Positions 1 through 11,040 of a stretch of 64,000 nt of DNA are shown one piece after another (within the stretch, counting starts at the first letter, position 1; each line of letters starts with the position of its first letter). Under the pieces are notes generated by a model. The model saw nothing but the letters and a program-made list of their open reading frames with translations, was not told the DNA's origin and did no database searches. The position numbers were made by a program, and so were the translations under genes. Source of the DNA: Coleophoma eucalyptorum (taxonomy: Eukaryota; Ascomycota; Leotiomycetes; Helotiales; Dermateaceae); the NCBI GenBank assembly GCA_026120035.1, contig JALRME010000065.1, forward strand, positions 35,212-99,211. The letters are read 5' to 3'.

Positions 1-959
1 TTAGGACTAGCGTTAAGACAATACTATAATACCAAACTAGCTCTCCTTACTTTCGATTAAGTATATATATACCTACGTAATTTTTTCGAAGGCCTAATAT
101 TATAGACCTAGACACTAGGTGAATGGAACAGCCTTACGCTCTAGAAAGTTATAGATAATAATACTAATATATCAACTAAGAAATACCTTTAGATTTTGAT
201 CGACAAATTGTTAGAATTATAGTATAGTCTTATACCTAAATTACGTATATTATTATTCCTTACAACTAAGGTACTAATATTATATAACGGTATTCCTACC
301 TATTAATTCGTCCTATCTAACCCTCCTCGAGAGCTAGGACCTTTGATTAACCTTATGTAATTATCAATTAATATATAGGAGGATTAGTATCCTAAACTAA
401 AGGCTTAAGTATTTAATACGGATGCGAACGAGGATATAGAGGTATACTATATAGATCGTAGATACTATAATTCTCGACTAAAGTAAGCTAGATTCTAGCC
501 TAGTTTTCGACGAAAGCTACGATACTATATATATCAGAAAGAGAACTATCGATCGTATCGATATACTAAGGAAGAATAGGACGAAGCAAGACAACGATTT
601 AGGGACAAAATGGTATAAAAACCTAGCTTTGAAAGTAAGTGTTTCGATACTCGATTTCGTCAATACGTCACTGAATGTAAAGGTAATAATATCGAAGATA
701 TAGACGAATTTGAACACTCTTTCTAGGCACTCTCGATCGATATCGAATTATAGGATCCTCCTACACCTAACCTTGAGCCTACATCCAATACTATGGTTGT
801 AGCTTAATACCATATATCATACGGTTAGGTTGATTAGGATATTGTAACTAACATAGCCTTACACCTAGCTAATACCGTATTTCTATATGGCCTCTACTTG
901 GATCGATTTAACCCGCCCGATGGGGTAAATTATCAACTAGTCGAGGATCCCTTTACCTA

Positions 960-3900
960 TATATCATAGGCTCGATATACCTCTAACAAATTCCTAGGTG
1001 TTATAATTGATATAGGAGCCTCCAAACAATCAACCGTAGGGTATAGGCAATACTAGGCATTTAAGAAACTTACTAGTATAGACCTAGATACCTCTATATA
1101 TAATAATATTAATATATAATTTGGTATAGGTACTATATCTTTAGTTAGATCTATTAACGTAACTATACCTATTAGAATAATCATATTCTATATAGTCGAG
1201 GTCGATATACCATTTTTACTATACCTAGCGGATATAGATAATATATAGGTATACTATAACAACCTAAAAAACATACTTGTTATACTAATTATATAAGTAC
1301 CTATTATACAACGTTTTGGGCACCTATTTATACTATAGAACATATCTTTAGAAACATACCTTATAGGATCTTTTTTACTTGTAGACCCTTGTTTTCTAAC
1401 CTCCGCTGAACTACGTCGGCTCTATAGGCGTTTCGGTCACCTATCTATGGACAGACTATAGCGAGTATTAGAGCGAGCTAGGTATAACGTCGAAAAGTCG
1501 ACCCTATAGTACTTGAATAGATACTACTATCACTATTAGGTCTATAGAAAATCACCTAGTAGATTTCGTTTTATATTACGCGATAATGTTTAATTCAACT
1601 ATACTATTATTATAGATATTATATATATCGATAGTACTCCTATGCTTTATGTAGTCGACGAGTACACTCGTTTCTAAGCTGGTAGATAGCTATAGAGTAT
1701 TATAGCCAAACATATATAGGACTATCTTCGTATATACTAGATCGATACCTATTTAGGTCTACCTAATTTTATTATATACGATACTAGTAAGAACTTCGTA
1801 AGCTAGGAATTCAAGCATTACGCCTCTGACTTAGGTATTATAACCAAATTAGCGCCTGTTGAGGTATATAATTCGATCGGACTAGTCGAAAGATACTATA
1901 GACCCCTCCGACGTACGTATCGTATTATCTCTATAGAGCTCCTAGATCTAAGTAAGGAAATAGCTCTATAGATAGCTTTTAAAGTATTAAATGATATAGT
2001 AGGTCCGAATGGCCTCGTTCCTATATTACTAGTATTTAGAGCGTATCTACGGATGAGCGAATCAGATGCCCCAAATCCTACAGTAGCTTAACGTACGAAA
2101 GCCCTCAAAAAGGCAATGGACGAGATTAAGAAATTACGTACTGAACGTTAGATTTCGGACGTACTTCAAATACGTAACGGCCCCTCTACGGCATCCGTGT
2201 ACGAATTACCCCTGAATTCACCTATGTTGGTATAGAGAGAAGGTCCAACTGGCCAACCTAGATTTTGGGCCGGTCCTTATACCCTCCTGAGCCTATAGGA
2301 CGAATCGTATACCGTAAAATTGCCTTACGGGCCTACCTAATTTCGAATCACATCGGTCAAGCCTTATTTGACGAATCCAAGTAATATTAATACTGGAATC
2401 GATACTCGAATCGATACTATAGTTACGCCTATAGTGCTACTACCTCAATCTATTGATACTATAGTACCTATAGTACCGCCTCTAAAGAGACCTAGGGGAA
2501 GACCACACAAATACCCTATTAACTAAGCTGATATCTTAATTCATATCTAGGATGATACTATTTAGAGCACTCCGTTATTCGTAGTTTTCCGCCAAAAGGA
2601 GGTCGAAGGACTGGTTGAAAAGGGTGTATTCTAGCTCGTTGACGTTAAGTATATACTACCGAACATCCGAGTATTCAACTCTCGATTCGTCGATAAAGTT
2701 AAGAATCCTAGGTCGAAGGAAGCTTACGAGAAGTCAAGATTGGTAGTACAAGTATATAACGATACTCGTAAAGATCTTATGCTCACCCAATCGCCTATAA
2801 TTCAGCGAATGAGCCAGAGACTTATTCTTAGCCATACGGCAATACTCTAGGATAAAAACATATACCTATTCTTACGTGACATCTTATAAGCATACGTTCA
2901 ATCGAAGACTACCCTAAATAGAGACTTCTACATCCGAGCACTACGCGAGCTTTGTATAGCAATGGATGCGGATATAGGCTCTATTATAAAAGTTATTCGA
3001 CCCTTATATGGCATTCCTAAAGCTAGAAACCATTGGTTCAGTATATATCACAAACACCATATTCAGGAGCTCTATATGGCCCAATCTACGTACGATTCAT
3101 ACTTACTATATATCAATTCGCCTAACGGAGCACTTGGAATAGTAGGCTTATAGACTGACGACACCCTGTTCCTAGCTAATGAATCGTTCGCTATTATAGA
3201 GCAATTGGCAGTCGATAAAGCCCAATTTCCTACAAAGGACCGTAAGCAATTAACACTTAATCATCCAATCAAGTTTAATGGTAGTATTATCAAATTGGTA
3301 GGAACCGACATCCAATTGACTTAGGAACGCTATTGTAAGAACCTCAAATTGGTCAATATCAAGGAGGTTATATCAAGTACTAGTTCAAGAGGTACCGTAC
3401 GCTCTGTCCTTACACCAAAGGATCAATATATTGCTCAAAGAGCCAGAGGTGCTTATATTGCCTCTATATGTCAACCAGAGGTATCGTTTGACCTCTTTGT
3501 TGCTGCCTAGGTGGTCAACCCTATAGAGAACGATACTAAGCTGCTTAATAAGTATATTCAGTAGCAATTGGATAACTATACCAAAGGTCTTATCTTTGTC
3601 AAATTGGACCTATTGACACTCAAATTGGTCGTATTTACTAATATATCCTTTGTTAATAACAAGGACCTTAGTTCCTAGATTGGGTTCGTATGTATGCTTA
3701 TAGATGCTTAGAATAGAGCCAATATCATTCATTAGAGCTCGACCAAGTACAAGAGGGTTACACGTAGTGTTCTTACCTCCGAACTATACGCTATTGTTTA
3801 TGGATTCGACATCGGTACGGTACTAAAATCGACAGTCGAATTATAGCTTAATATCAAGTTACCACTAGTCTTATGTACGGATTCCAAATCGATATACGAA

Positions 3901-4130
3901 TGCCTCGTTAAGCTAGGAACCACATAAGAAAAGAGGCTTATGATCGACATCATATACCTCCACCAGTCGTACGAAAGACGGGAAATTGCCGAAATCAAGT
4001 GGATTGATGGTAGTAACAACCCTACTGATTCTATAACCAAGAGCAATCCTTCATTAGCTCTAAAGCAATTGATCGATACGAATCGAATCAACCTATATAG
4101 AGTGGAATAGGTAGAAAGAGTAAGTAGTTA
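960..4130 (+). pseudogene. copia Pol remnant: protease, integrase, reverse transcriptase, RNase H
   Basis: Domains are read through many stops. A protease active-site-like D-I-G-A-S lies at about 1009-1023. The integrase zinc-binding remnant with HLSMDRL is near 1436-1456. The integrase core follows, with its first acidic motif near 1610-1632, a second Asp in an IYDTS context near 1780, and a Glu in VERYYRP near 1885. Reverse transcriptase includes LYGIPKA near 3005-3022 and a TDDTLFLA box at 3154-3177, directly preceded by TAG at 3151-3153 where Gln is common. RNase H is recognised by TDSKSIYECL near 3880-3910. The frame ends with TAA at 4128-4130. Domain assignment is from established copia motifs. 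Precise borders cannot be given. Confidence 0.85.
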
Positions 4131-4140
4131 AAAAAGGGGA
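4129..4140 (+). other. Polypurine tract of the copia element
   Basis: An A-rich then G-rich purine run (TAAAAAAGGGGA) directly follows the pol stop codon and directly precedes the LTR-like segment. In LTR retrotransposons the tract at this place primes plus-strand DNA synthesis. Confidence 0.6.
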
Positions 4141-4490
4141 TAGTACGTATACTTTACCTCGTATACAGCACTCGGTATTAAACTTAATATTCTTATTTTA
4201 CTTCGAATTTGGGTCTTTTGGAACACATGGATTCTTCTCTATAAAAGAGAGTTCCTAGTATCGGTATATCATTATTAGATCTCGATCTCGACCTCGATCG
4301 AACACTCGTTCGTACTTACTACAAACACCACCTGTTTGTAATTACGTAGTACTACGAACAAGAGGTCGGATCGATGCCTACATTACGTAGCATTACGAAC
4401 GGAGGTTGAATCGATACCTATTCTGGTTGTTCTACAAACAGATGAAGGTATTGATAAGACCTCCATCACACTCACTTAGAACAGAGAAAA
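4141..4490 (+). repeat. Probable 3' LTR of the copia element
   Basis: The segment starts right after the polypurine tract with TAGTACG, possibly a TG terminus altered by C/G-to-T/A change. It holds a TATA-like CTATAAAAG at 4239-4247, as expected for an LTR promoter. Two imperfect internal copies of a short segment with CATTACG/AATTACG-TAG are seen around 4340-4410. No second copy of the LTR lies in the window, so the 3' limit is a guess. Confidence 0.5.
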
Positions 4491-4765
4491 AAAAGGATAT
4501 ACACATTTTACCTCACGCATTTTGACTGTTATTGGTACAGCTGAAATGAGAGGTATTCCAACATTTGGATAACTGGGCTAAAAAGCTTACATTGGCCATA
4601 AGTGATAAACTTGCAAGGACTTCCATAGTAACTGGGGTGTGATAGCTTGCCTATTATGCATGGTTACTTTTGAAGTGTCATCACGAAGAGCTCTATTAAT
4701 AATAGTAGTTTCCACTTTTGTCCAGGAAAGATATCAGTATTATTTAAAAGCCAAATGGAAATTTG

Positions 4766-5955
4766 CTAAAAGCCATGCCGCTCAGTAAACCACCCCTTTT
4801 TGCCCCTGAGTCTACCAGCTGTCTGCGTTGGACTTGCAGGCATGAAGAAGAAGGCAGAAAGTCCTACAAGGGCTGTAAAGACCCCTTCTATCAAGAACAA
4901 CCACCTCCAACCCTCTACTCCTTGTGCTTCATCTAGATAAAGGATACCAAAAGCCATAAAGGCGCCAATGAGTATTGCAGACATCATGGCTGCCCACCAA
5001 CAGGATAGGCGTATTGGTAGCTCAGGGCTAGTATTAAAATAAGATAGGTATAGGTTCATTTGCTTTTGGGGATTAACAATCAAAAATAAGACAAAACAAT
5101 TCTTTGACTACCTACGTCGGGAACAAACCCCCCCTGAGTATTCCTAGTAATGATCGAGTAGTTAAGAATGAGGCTCGGCCGTTTAATTTGGATTGGCAAG
5201 CAGCTACTATGCTCCATAATATCATTTGCATGGGAATCCAGCGATCAGGTCCTATCCTATCCTTTGTTAGCGTAGTCCCAGTAAGTGCATTGCAATACAT
5301 ACACCATTTTGAGACAAGTTGGGAAGGTAACTCAGCACACATAAATGATGCCGTGAAGACAGTGTTTCCAAGGTTAAAATTTATTGCAAATACTATCAGT
5401 ATATCGTTTAGATCCTAGGACCTGGTCACAAACTTACCATTTGTAGCCAGTTTAAGGTCTTCCAAAAAGTTATCTGATACGGCCTGAGAGAGGTTCGCGC
5501 GGTCAATCTCGAGGGACATAAATGCAACGCAAGCAAATAGGAAGACCCTGATATCTATTTTCCATATCAAAGCCTAAAACAGGTTAGTATTGTTAGATCT
5601 AAAGGTGATGGCAAGCATATCCTCATACCTTCTTCACGCCACGTCCCTCATGCTAAGGGGTCAAAGCGATGCAAATTTTCCCAATCAGCTCGAGGTTGGT
5701 ACCACTTGGCAACATTCAAATCATCATAGACAAATCTCTGAGTTGCAATAGCATCAAGGTCGACGTGCGGTGATTTCGACCACCAATATTTTCCAGCAAT
5801 TTGTTTGGTTCTCCAAGTGGGAGTGGCTCTACAACAACACTAGAGGTGTTTACGTCTTTCTCATTCGGTTCGCTGTTTGGGCCTTTGAGTGAACTTGTTG
5901 CGGTCTTAGAGTGTTCCGCATGACCCAGAGCCCATACTACTGTAGGCATTGCTAT
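4766..5955 (-). pseudogene. Broken DAL5-type MFS transporter (allantoate permease family), 3' part missing
   Basis: Reading from 5949 downward, pieces of an anion:cation symporter-type MFS protein appear in the right order but in shifting frames. They are an acidic N-terminus, a piece with DLDAIATQRFVYDD and WENLHRFDPLA (about 5650-5780), a first membrane region with [16 protein letters not shown] (5440-5590), [10 protein letters not shown] (about 5300-5330), [10 protein letters not shown] (about 5225-5255), and finally ELPIRLS through GWRWLFLIEGVFTALVG (4840-5030). A TGA stands where the family has Trp after DPLA. One or more frameshifts follow, and the coding sense stops at about 4766 after GKKGWFTER, so about half the protein is absent. 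It lies 275 bp from the decayed retrotransposon, so leakage of RIP into it is plausible. Confidence 0.8.
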
Positions 5956-7687
5956 AAATTATCTAACAAAAAATCTAGTGTTTTTCAATAGAGGTTGATC
6001 TGGATAAATGTCTTGATGAGGATGAGCAATAGGTTGTATTCTTATCAAGAATTCGAGCTCCCATCTTTGAAATTCCATAATATGCCAGATTATAGCGACA
6101 TGATGCAACGATGCCACATTAACTATATTGCCTCACATATTTTATTCAATATATCTGAATTCTAAGATAGCAATGGAGAGCAACAGGTTGGTAATAAGTG
6201 CAATAAGTTGTTCCACTTAAGTATTGAAGCCAAATAAATATATTTCTACGGCTGTAGATACTGATACTGAAGGCAAACTGGTTTCTAAAGTATGAGAAAA
6301 CACTTTATTTTACTCTTAATATTTTTTGCCAGCTTTAAAGTGCTCATAAAGACTTACAAGTAACAGGGGGGGGGGGGGGTAATAATATGGTGCAAGCTCG
6401 CGTCATCCTCTAGTCATACGTCGTTATTTGTGGCCTATCAGCATTGCGTTACATATTTTCTTTAAGATACGATGGGCAGGAGAGTCTTCTTATTAAACAA
6501 AGTGGATTGCATTAATAACGCTATAGAGTGGATCTTTGTCGTTTCTCATCAGTAGAGTAGATATTTGGCTTAAGAGACCCTGTAGATAACATTCCTACAG
6601 CGATTAGGTTGCACAACCCCATCCAAATGTTCTCCTTGTGTCAGGCTCCTGTGAGGCAATCCCTAGAGTTTTTTTTTTGAATGATCATATAAGCTTCTAT
6701 CCAACCACGATTTATACCTTCCACTCCTGATCATCATTTTGCAGTCGATCTCACGTACAAGACGACAGCCGAAAGAGACACACTTGAATCAGGATTATAT
6801 CGACGAAAATATGCTTGACGGATCGATTTGGCGAGGGGTTTAGGATTCAGGTGTATTCAAACACCAATGATAACTTGATTTATGGTTGCGGTGGAGGTAT
6901 TTTATTTATTTCATATGCGTTATCGTCGGCTCTTGATGACACCGGTTTATCTCGTCGATTGGTGGTGTATTGCGAAAGACTGCTACAACCGATGATGACA
7001 GGGCTGCGATGCTGCGGGGTGGTGGCTAAGGATGAGAACATCGAAGTAAATCTTTGCATCGCTGGTTGCTGAGGAACAATCCTTAAATTTTTAGATTTGC
7101 AGCTTTCTCTCGAACTACTTCAAAGATCAATTTAATTGTCGTCCTTCATATGGCTAGTACTGTACACACTTAAATGAGCTTCAAGTCTACCGTGAAGTGC
7201 ATAGGCTATTGGCAATCCTGTGTATAGTGCCTCCTATTTCGACGATTTTCCTAGTCATCAGAGAGTAATTGGTATAACATGCAGCGGTTGTTTGCGGATT
7301 CAGAAATCACTTTCTAAGAGATAGTAGCCATGTTTGGGGGTTGAGAAAAGGAGAAAGGAGGAATTGAGCAGCAGTATGCTAACTGTGTGGTATTTTACCT
7401 GGCCCCCAGGCTTTGGTCCCTGTGCTTTTTCGTAAGGCCAGAGTGACCTCATCGCTTAACAGCTTATCGCTCAGGTCCCCAGGATTCATGGGACTTCATA
7501 TATCTAAGTCTGTCTATCTATCTATGAGACCAGTTCTATACGTTCGTCGATCTTTAAGTTAGCAACTGTCTAACGATAATTTTCACCCTTCACTTTCTTT
7601 GAACGATAAGATTGATAATCAAAATCTTAATATAGACTATTCTTGTTGAGTTGCTATATAATCCGAACGCTAACATAAATAAGTTAA
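5956..7687. other. Intergenic, no gene recognised
   Basis: This 1.7-kb stretch has only short ORFs. The longest, 85 codons at 6815-7072 on the plus strand, has no recognisable motif. A run of 14 or so G residues lies near 6365-6380, and a short TCTA repeat near 7512-7526. Nothing else is supported. Confidence 0.6.
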
Positions 7688-9324
7688 CTACCTAAGCAGC
7701 TCCTTAGTGCTTGCAGTTCCACGAAAACTGCACATACGCGAGAACATACTTTGTGCAGCGATAATTGAAACAATCAAAAATTGGACGAAAGCTAAGACAT
7801 GCCTCAAAAGTCGCATCTGCAAAGACAAGGGACCTGTGGAAAAGCCACGCGAGTACTTCGAGTCTACGATAGGAAAGGGCAAGCAAATAGTTGGGTCGAT
7901 GGCAGTAGCTGCCTCCAAACCTGCTGTGAAGCCATCTTCGTGGAAGCCATACTTCATCCATGCGCCTGCAAACCAGATATTGCGCCGTCCTTGAATGGTC
8001 CACATCTTCTCTTGCTCAATCAGAACGCCAGTATCGTACATGGGATGCGAGAACTTATAGATTCCCTGCACCTGTGCGGGATCTGGCGGCCATGCAGGGT
8101 TCAAGGTTGTTAGTATATGCTCGTCCCCATCATTGTTTAACCCTAATACGCTGGTCAAGTTTAATGTGAGAGAAGCCGTCTTTGAGGTAGAAGTAACAGA
8201 CTGGTCATCGTCGAGGTAGTTCCAGGCGGACCAAGCTCTACGATTCTGGGGCATGAACTGTAAAATTTCATTATGTAAATGCTTGAAATGTTTTCAATTT
8301 GCAGATTTGGGCGCATTGGGTGGACATACCGACAAGTCCGAATGTAGTACTATAGAGCTTTCCATTGTTCTAAAGTGCTCAAGAATCTGTTTCTCATCAC
8401 GTGTGCAGTCGGAGCCAAGTATTGCTAGCGCTTGTGGAGCATGTGTGGCTAGAATAACCCTATCGAAGACTTCTGTTCGGCCGTCTTCAAATGTTAAGAC
8501 TACCGTGTCCTTCTCATTCCTCAAGCCCGTGATTTTGGTCGATGTATGTACTCTGTCGGATGCCGTTTTTGCTAGTATAGCATCCACATATTGCGTCGCT
8601 CCATTTTCTATTATGAGCCATTTGAGTTGATTGCCAAAAGTTTGCAACATGTGGTGATTCCAAAAATATCGAATAATCATAATGGCCGGAGTTAAGGTAA
8701 AGGTTTCAGCAGGGTTGCTCACCCACAAAGATGAAGCCAGTGGGATTAAGTAGTTCTCTATGAATGCCTCCGAATAAATGTTACGATGAAGATAGGATCC
8801 GATTGAGTCGCTGCGGTGGGACGATTCCGGTTCAAGAATATCTGTGGAAAAGACGTTGAACCTAAGGATGTCAAATATCATTCTCCACATTGATGCCGAG
8901 AATATTCGTCGTCGCTGCGCAAAAATAGCTGAAATTGAGCTTGATGACCATTCGAGGTCACCATAATTACGGGTGATCCCAAACGTTACACGTAATGGAA
9001 CAGTATTGATTTTCAAATGTTGGAGAAACGCAACGAAATTGGCTGTAATTGAATCTTAGTGACATTTTGAGATCAAGCGAAATCAGACTTACGATATGTT
9101 GTCTTGTTGAAAAGAGCAAAGGCAATATCAACTGACACTTCTCTATTCTGGTTGATGGCCGATTGTCTTTTCCATTTCGTTGTCCGCGTATGTCCTCCAA
9201 TATAATCTTGAGCTTCGAAAATGTGTGTTTCGTTGTGACCGGGTTCGTTCAATGCCCACAATGCAGCAAGACCAGATACACCACTCCCAATGATAGCAAT
9301 TCGTAACGGCATTATCATAGACAA
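7688..9324 (-). CDS. FAD-dependent amine-oxidase-like flavoprotein (COG2907-type)
   Basis: The CDS joins 9324-9093, 9042-8330 and 8257-7688, giving 504 residues. Introns of 50 and 72 nt have GTAAGT/CAG and GTATGT/CAG ends. Splicing restores TTYPNFVAFLQHLKI across the first junction and LHSDLSFMPQNRRAW across the second; both are family-typical stretches. Residues about 8-18 (IAIIGSGVSG) form the Rossmann dinucleotide-binding loop, followed by an Ala/Leu-rich helix and the acidic IFEAQDYIGGH. The C-terminal part has WFAGAWMKYGFHEDG, which closes the FAD site, and a final hydrophobic segment near residues 460-480 may be membrane-associated. Members are predicted NAD/FAD-binding oxidoreductases. 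In bacteria they often sit next to cyclopropane fatty-acid synthase genes, but no such partner is seen here and the substrate is unknown. The gene stands alone between decayed regions yet appears intact. An alternative start is the second in-frame Met at 9312. Confidence 0.88.
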
Positions 9325-9645
9325 GTCTGTATCTATCCAATGATTTCATACCAATATAAGGTGTAAGGTTGAGGAAGAAGTATCAATGAGATAAGAGGTC
9401 CGTCTATATGCCTCACCACAACCAATCACGAGTATCAATTATTTCACACTAACAAGTATCTGATCGACATATGAACTACATATGTCGGGCTTCGTAAAGG
9501 ACCGACCTATAATCCCTCCAACTCGGAATTGCGAGCGGTCTCCAGACGAATTAATTCTGAATTCCAGGTCCATGAGCGGGGCATCAGCTGGGTGTCCCTA
9601 CTCCTACTTCGCCAAGCGCGGGAGGCGGGGTTTCTCAAAAAGCTT

Positions 9646-10068
9646 AACTCGGAAATCGTGATGGCCTGCGATTGTGAGCGATGACAGTCTGAACAATTTT
9701 TCCTGGAAGCAAGAAAGTAACGTGGTCGCAATTTTATCCAATTACAGTTAAGATTGCTACTCTTCGTTCTCATTTTGATACTTCCGTCGCCCCTTCGCGA
9801 AAAATTCAACTCGGAAACCTTAGCAGCCTGCAATTGCGAGCGATAAACTAACTGCCTTGTTGACCTTTACCATGAAGTGGCCTGGTCGGGTTTATAACCA
9901 AACGAAGTTAATTTTGCTACTCCTCATTGTCATTCTGACAACTGTCAGCGGCAAACTGCCCCTATCACTCTTCACGAAGAGCAAGAAAGTGACATGATCG
10001 CATTTCTATCCAGATGCAGTGAAGCCTGCTAATCTGCGTTGTCATTTGAGCACTGCGCCACTCCCTAG
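9646..10068. repeat. Diverged tandem direct repeats, about 165 bp per unit
   Basis: Two near-full units and a third partial unit can be aligned by eye. Unit 1 (9646-9807) and unit 2 (9808-9975) both start with AACTCGGAAA and pass through GCCTGC.ATTG.GAGCGAT. The ends of units 1 and 2 and the third copy (9979-10068) share AAGAAAGT.AC/ACATG, a TATCCA.AT.CAGT block and a GCTA.TC..CGTT.TCAT block. A further shortened copy of the first block is near 9528. Between copies roughly a quarter to a third of positions appear changed. Function is unknown. Confidence 0.55.
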
Positions 10069-10460
10069 CATAGCCAACTTAAATATTTCTTCCGCTGTAC
10101 TCGGCGAGAATCATGTAAAATCATATATTATATTCATAACTATAAAGAACTAACTTAGCAGATAATGACAGTTTGATAAGATTAAACAAGTCAGAAATGG
10201 CAAGAAAAACTGATTTAGATATATTTCGATACTTAATCAAGGTATATTTATTCGCGGACTTTCCATTAAATAAGCCTACGATTTTGAAAGCATAGGGAGA
10301 TTCTCAAATTTGAATGAAATGAATTCCAAAAGTCAAAGCTACTAAGTGACGTATAATTGACTATTTAGACGATTTTCGATTATCAGGTTGATGTGATGTA
10401 AAGGCCCTTCGCACCCACTTTGCTTCAGCAGGACACTCATCTTTGACAGGATTCTTACTA

Positions 10461-10698
10461 GTTACCAATTCAACCAATGATGTTACGCAGGCCTTTGTGT
10501 TGCCCCCTACCAGAAGTAATGCACTGATTAGTACCGAATTTGTAACACATACATCGCAGCAGGTCACTTGGTTTTAATAGCACCAGTATCTGTTTACCGA
10601 TCCTACCAATAATGTTACTTAGTATATACCTTTTGGGTGGCCCTAAACTGGAAATAATTCACTGATTGGTAACAACGTTGCAACACATACATGTAATG
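10461..10698. repeat. Diverged direct duplication, about 105 bp, two copies
   Basis: Copy 1 (10461-10560) and copy 2 (10592-10698) share in order GTTACC-A/GTTTACC-G, ACCAAT.ATGTTAC, a CC(T)A..(C)AGAA/TGGAAATAAT block, CACTGATT.GTA and CAACACATACAT. The copies are 31 bp apart. They carry many substitutions and small indels, so the duplication is old. It is not the same repeat as the one at 9646-10068. Confidence 0.55.
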
Positions 10699-10799
10699 TG
10701 CATCCTTTGGTATTCCTTGATCATAATATAGATATTAGCATCCGATATCTTCTGTCTTCGGTGTGCCCCTTGTTCACGGTGCAAATGGTCCAGCGTCTT

Positions 10800-11036
10800 A
10801 CCTTTGCCTAGCCCATATCCTTGCTTGCCTTTCTGAGCTTTCTTATGCTTCCTGTCCCGTGGGCTATCTTAAAGTGGGGTCCTATGTTACGTGCCAAAAG
10901 TAGATATCTGGCTAAGGCGCAAGAACATGAAAAGCCGCTGGATATTACTGAAACAGCGGTTGTTTCTGATAACCGGGTTAATGAAATTGACATGAAGGGA
11001 TCAGCACAACCTGTTACTACACCAGAGCCGGTCTAA
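10800..11036 (+). pseudogene. C-terminal remnant of an MFS multidrug (DHA1-type) transporter
   Basis: The frame ending at the TAA at 11034-11036 encodes the last membrane helix and cytoplasmic tail of an MFS drug transporter. A hydrophobic stretch with LAFLSFLMLPVPW is followed by KWGPMLRAKSRYLAKAQ and an acidic tail. The PVPW..KWGP.LRA.S pattern is the usual end of DHA1 drug:proton antiporters. Nothing upstream supplies the other eleven or so helices, so only the 3' end survives. The upstream limit of homology is uncertain. It is a second, separate transporter remnant, on the opposite strand from the one at 4766-5955. Confidence 0.6.
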
Positions 11037-11040
11037 GTAG

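Larger units (their letters stand above)
1..4490 (+). mobile_element. Decayed Ty1/copia-type LTR retrotransposon, 5' end outside window
   Basis: Conceptual translation on the plus strand, ignoring stops, gives the copia order protease, integrase, reverse transcriptase, RNase H. A polypurine tract and an LTR-like segment follow. The sequence is very AT-rich and full of TA dinucleotides. In-frame TAG/TAA stops lie where CAG, CAA or TGG codons are expected, the pattern left by RIP (C-to-T on either strand). Gag should lie in roughly 1-800 but is too degraded to recognise. No 5' LTR or primer-binding site is visible, so the element starts upstream. It cannot be autonomous. The 3' limit is approximate, because the LTR end has no clear terminal CA or target-site duplication. 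Confidence 0.85.

Noticed and set aside
7707..8113. Several plus-strand ORFs near 7.7-8.6 kb
   Set aside because: They are antisense shadows of the amine-oxidase-like exons, which have motifs and correct splice sites.
9507..9833. 108-codon minus-strand ORF upstream of the amine-oxidase-like gene
   Set aside because: It overlaps the diverged tandem repeats, has no motif and no plausible splice partners. Its length is explained by repeat sequence.
10821..11036. Treating the 71-codon ORF as a small membrane protein gene
   Set aside because: The sequence matches the typical last helix and tail of MFS drug transporters, so a 3' remnant is the simpler reading.
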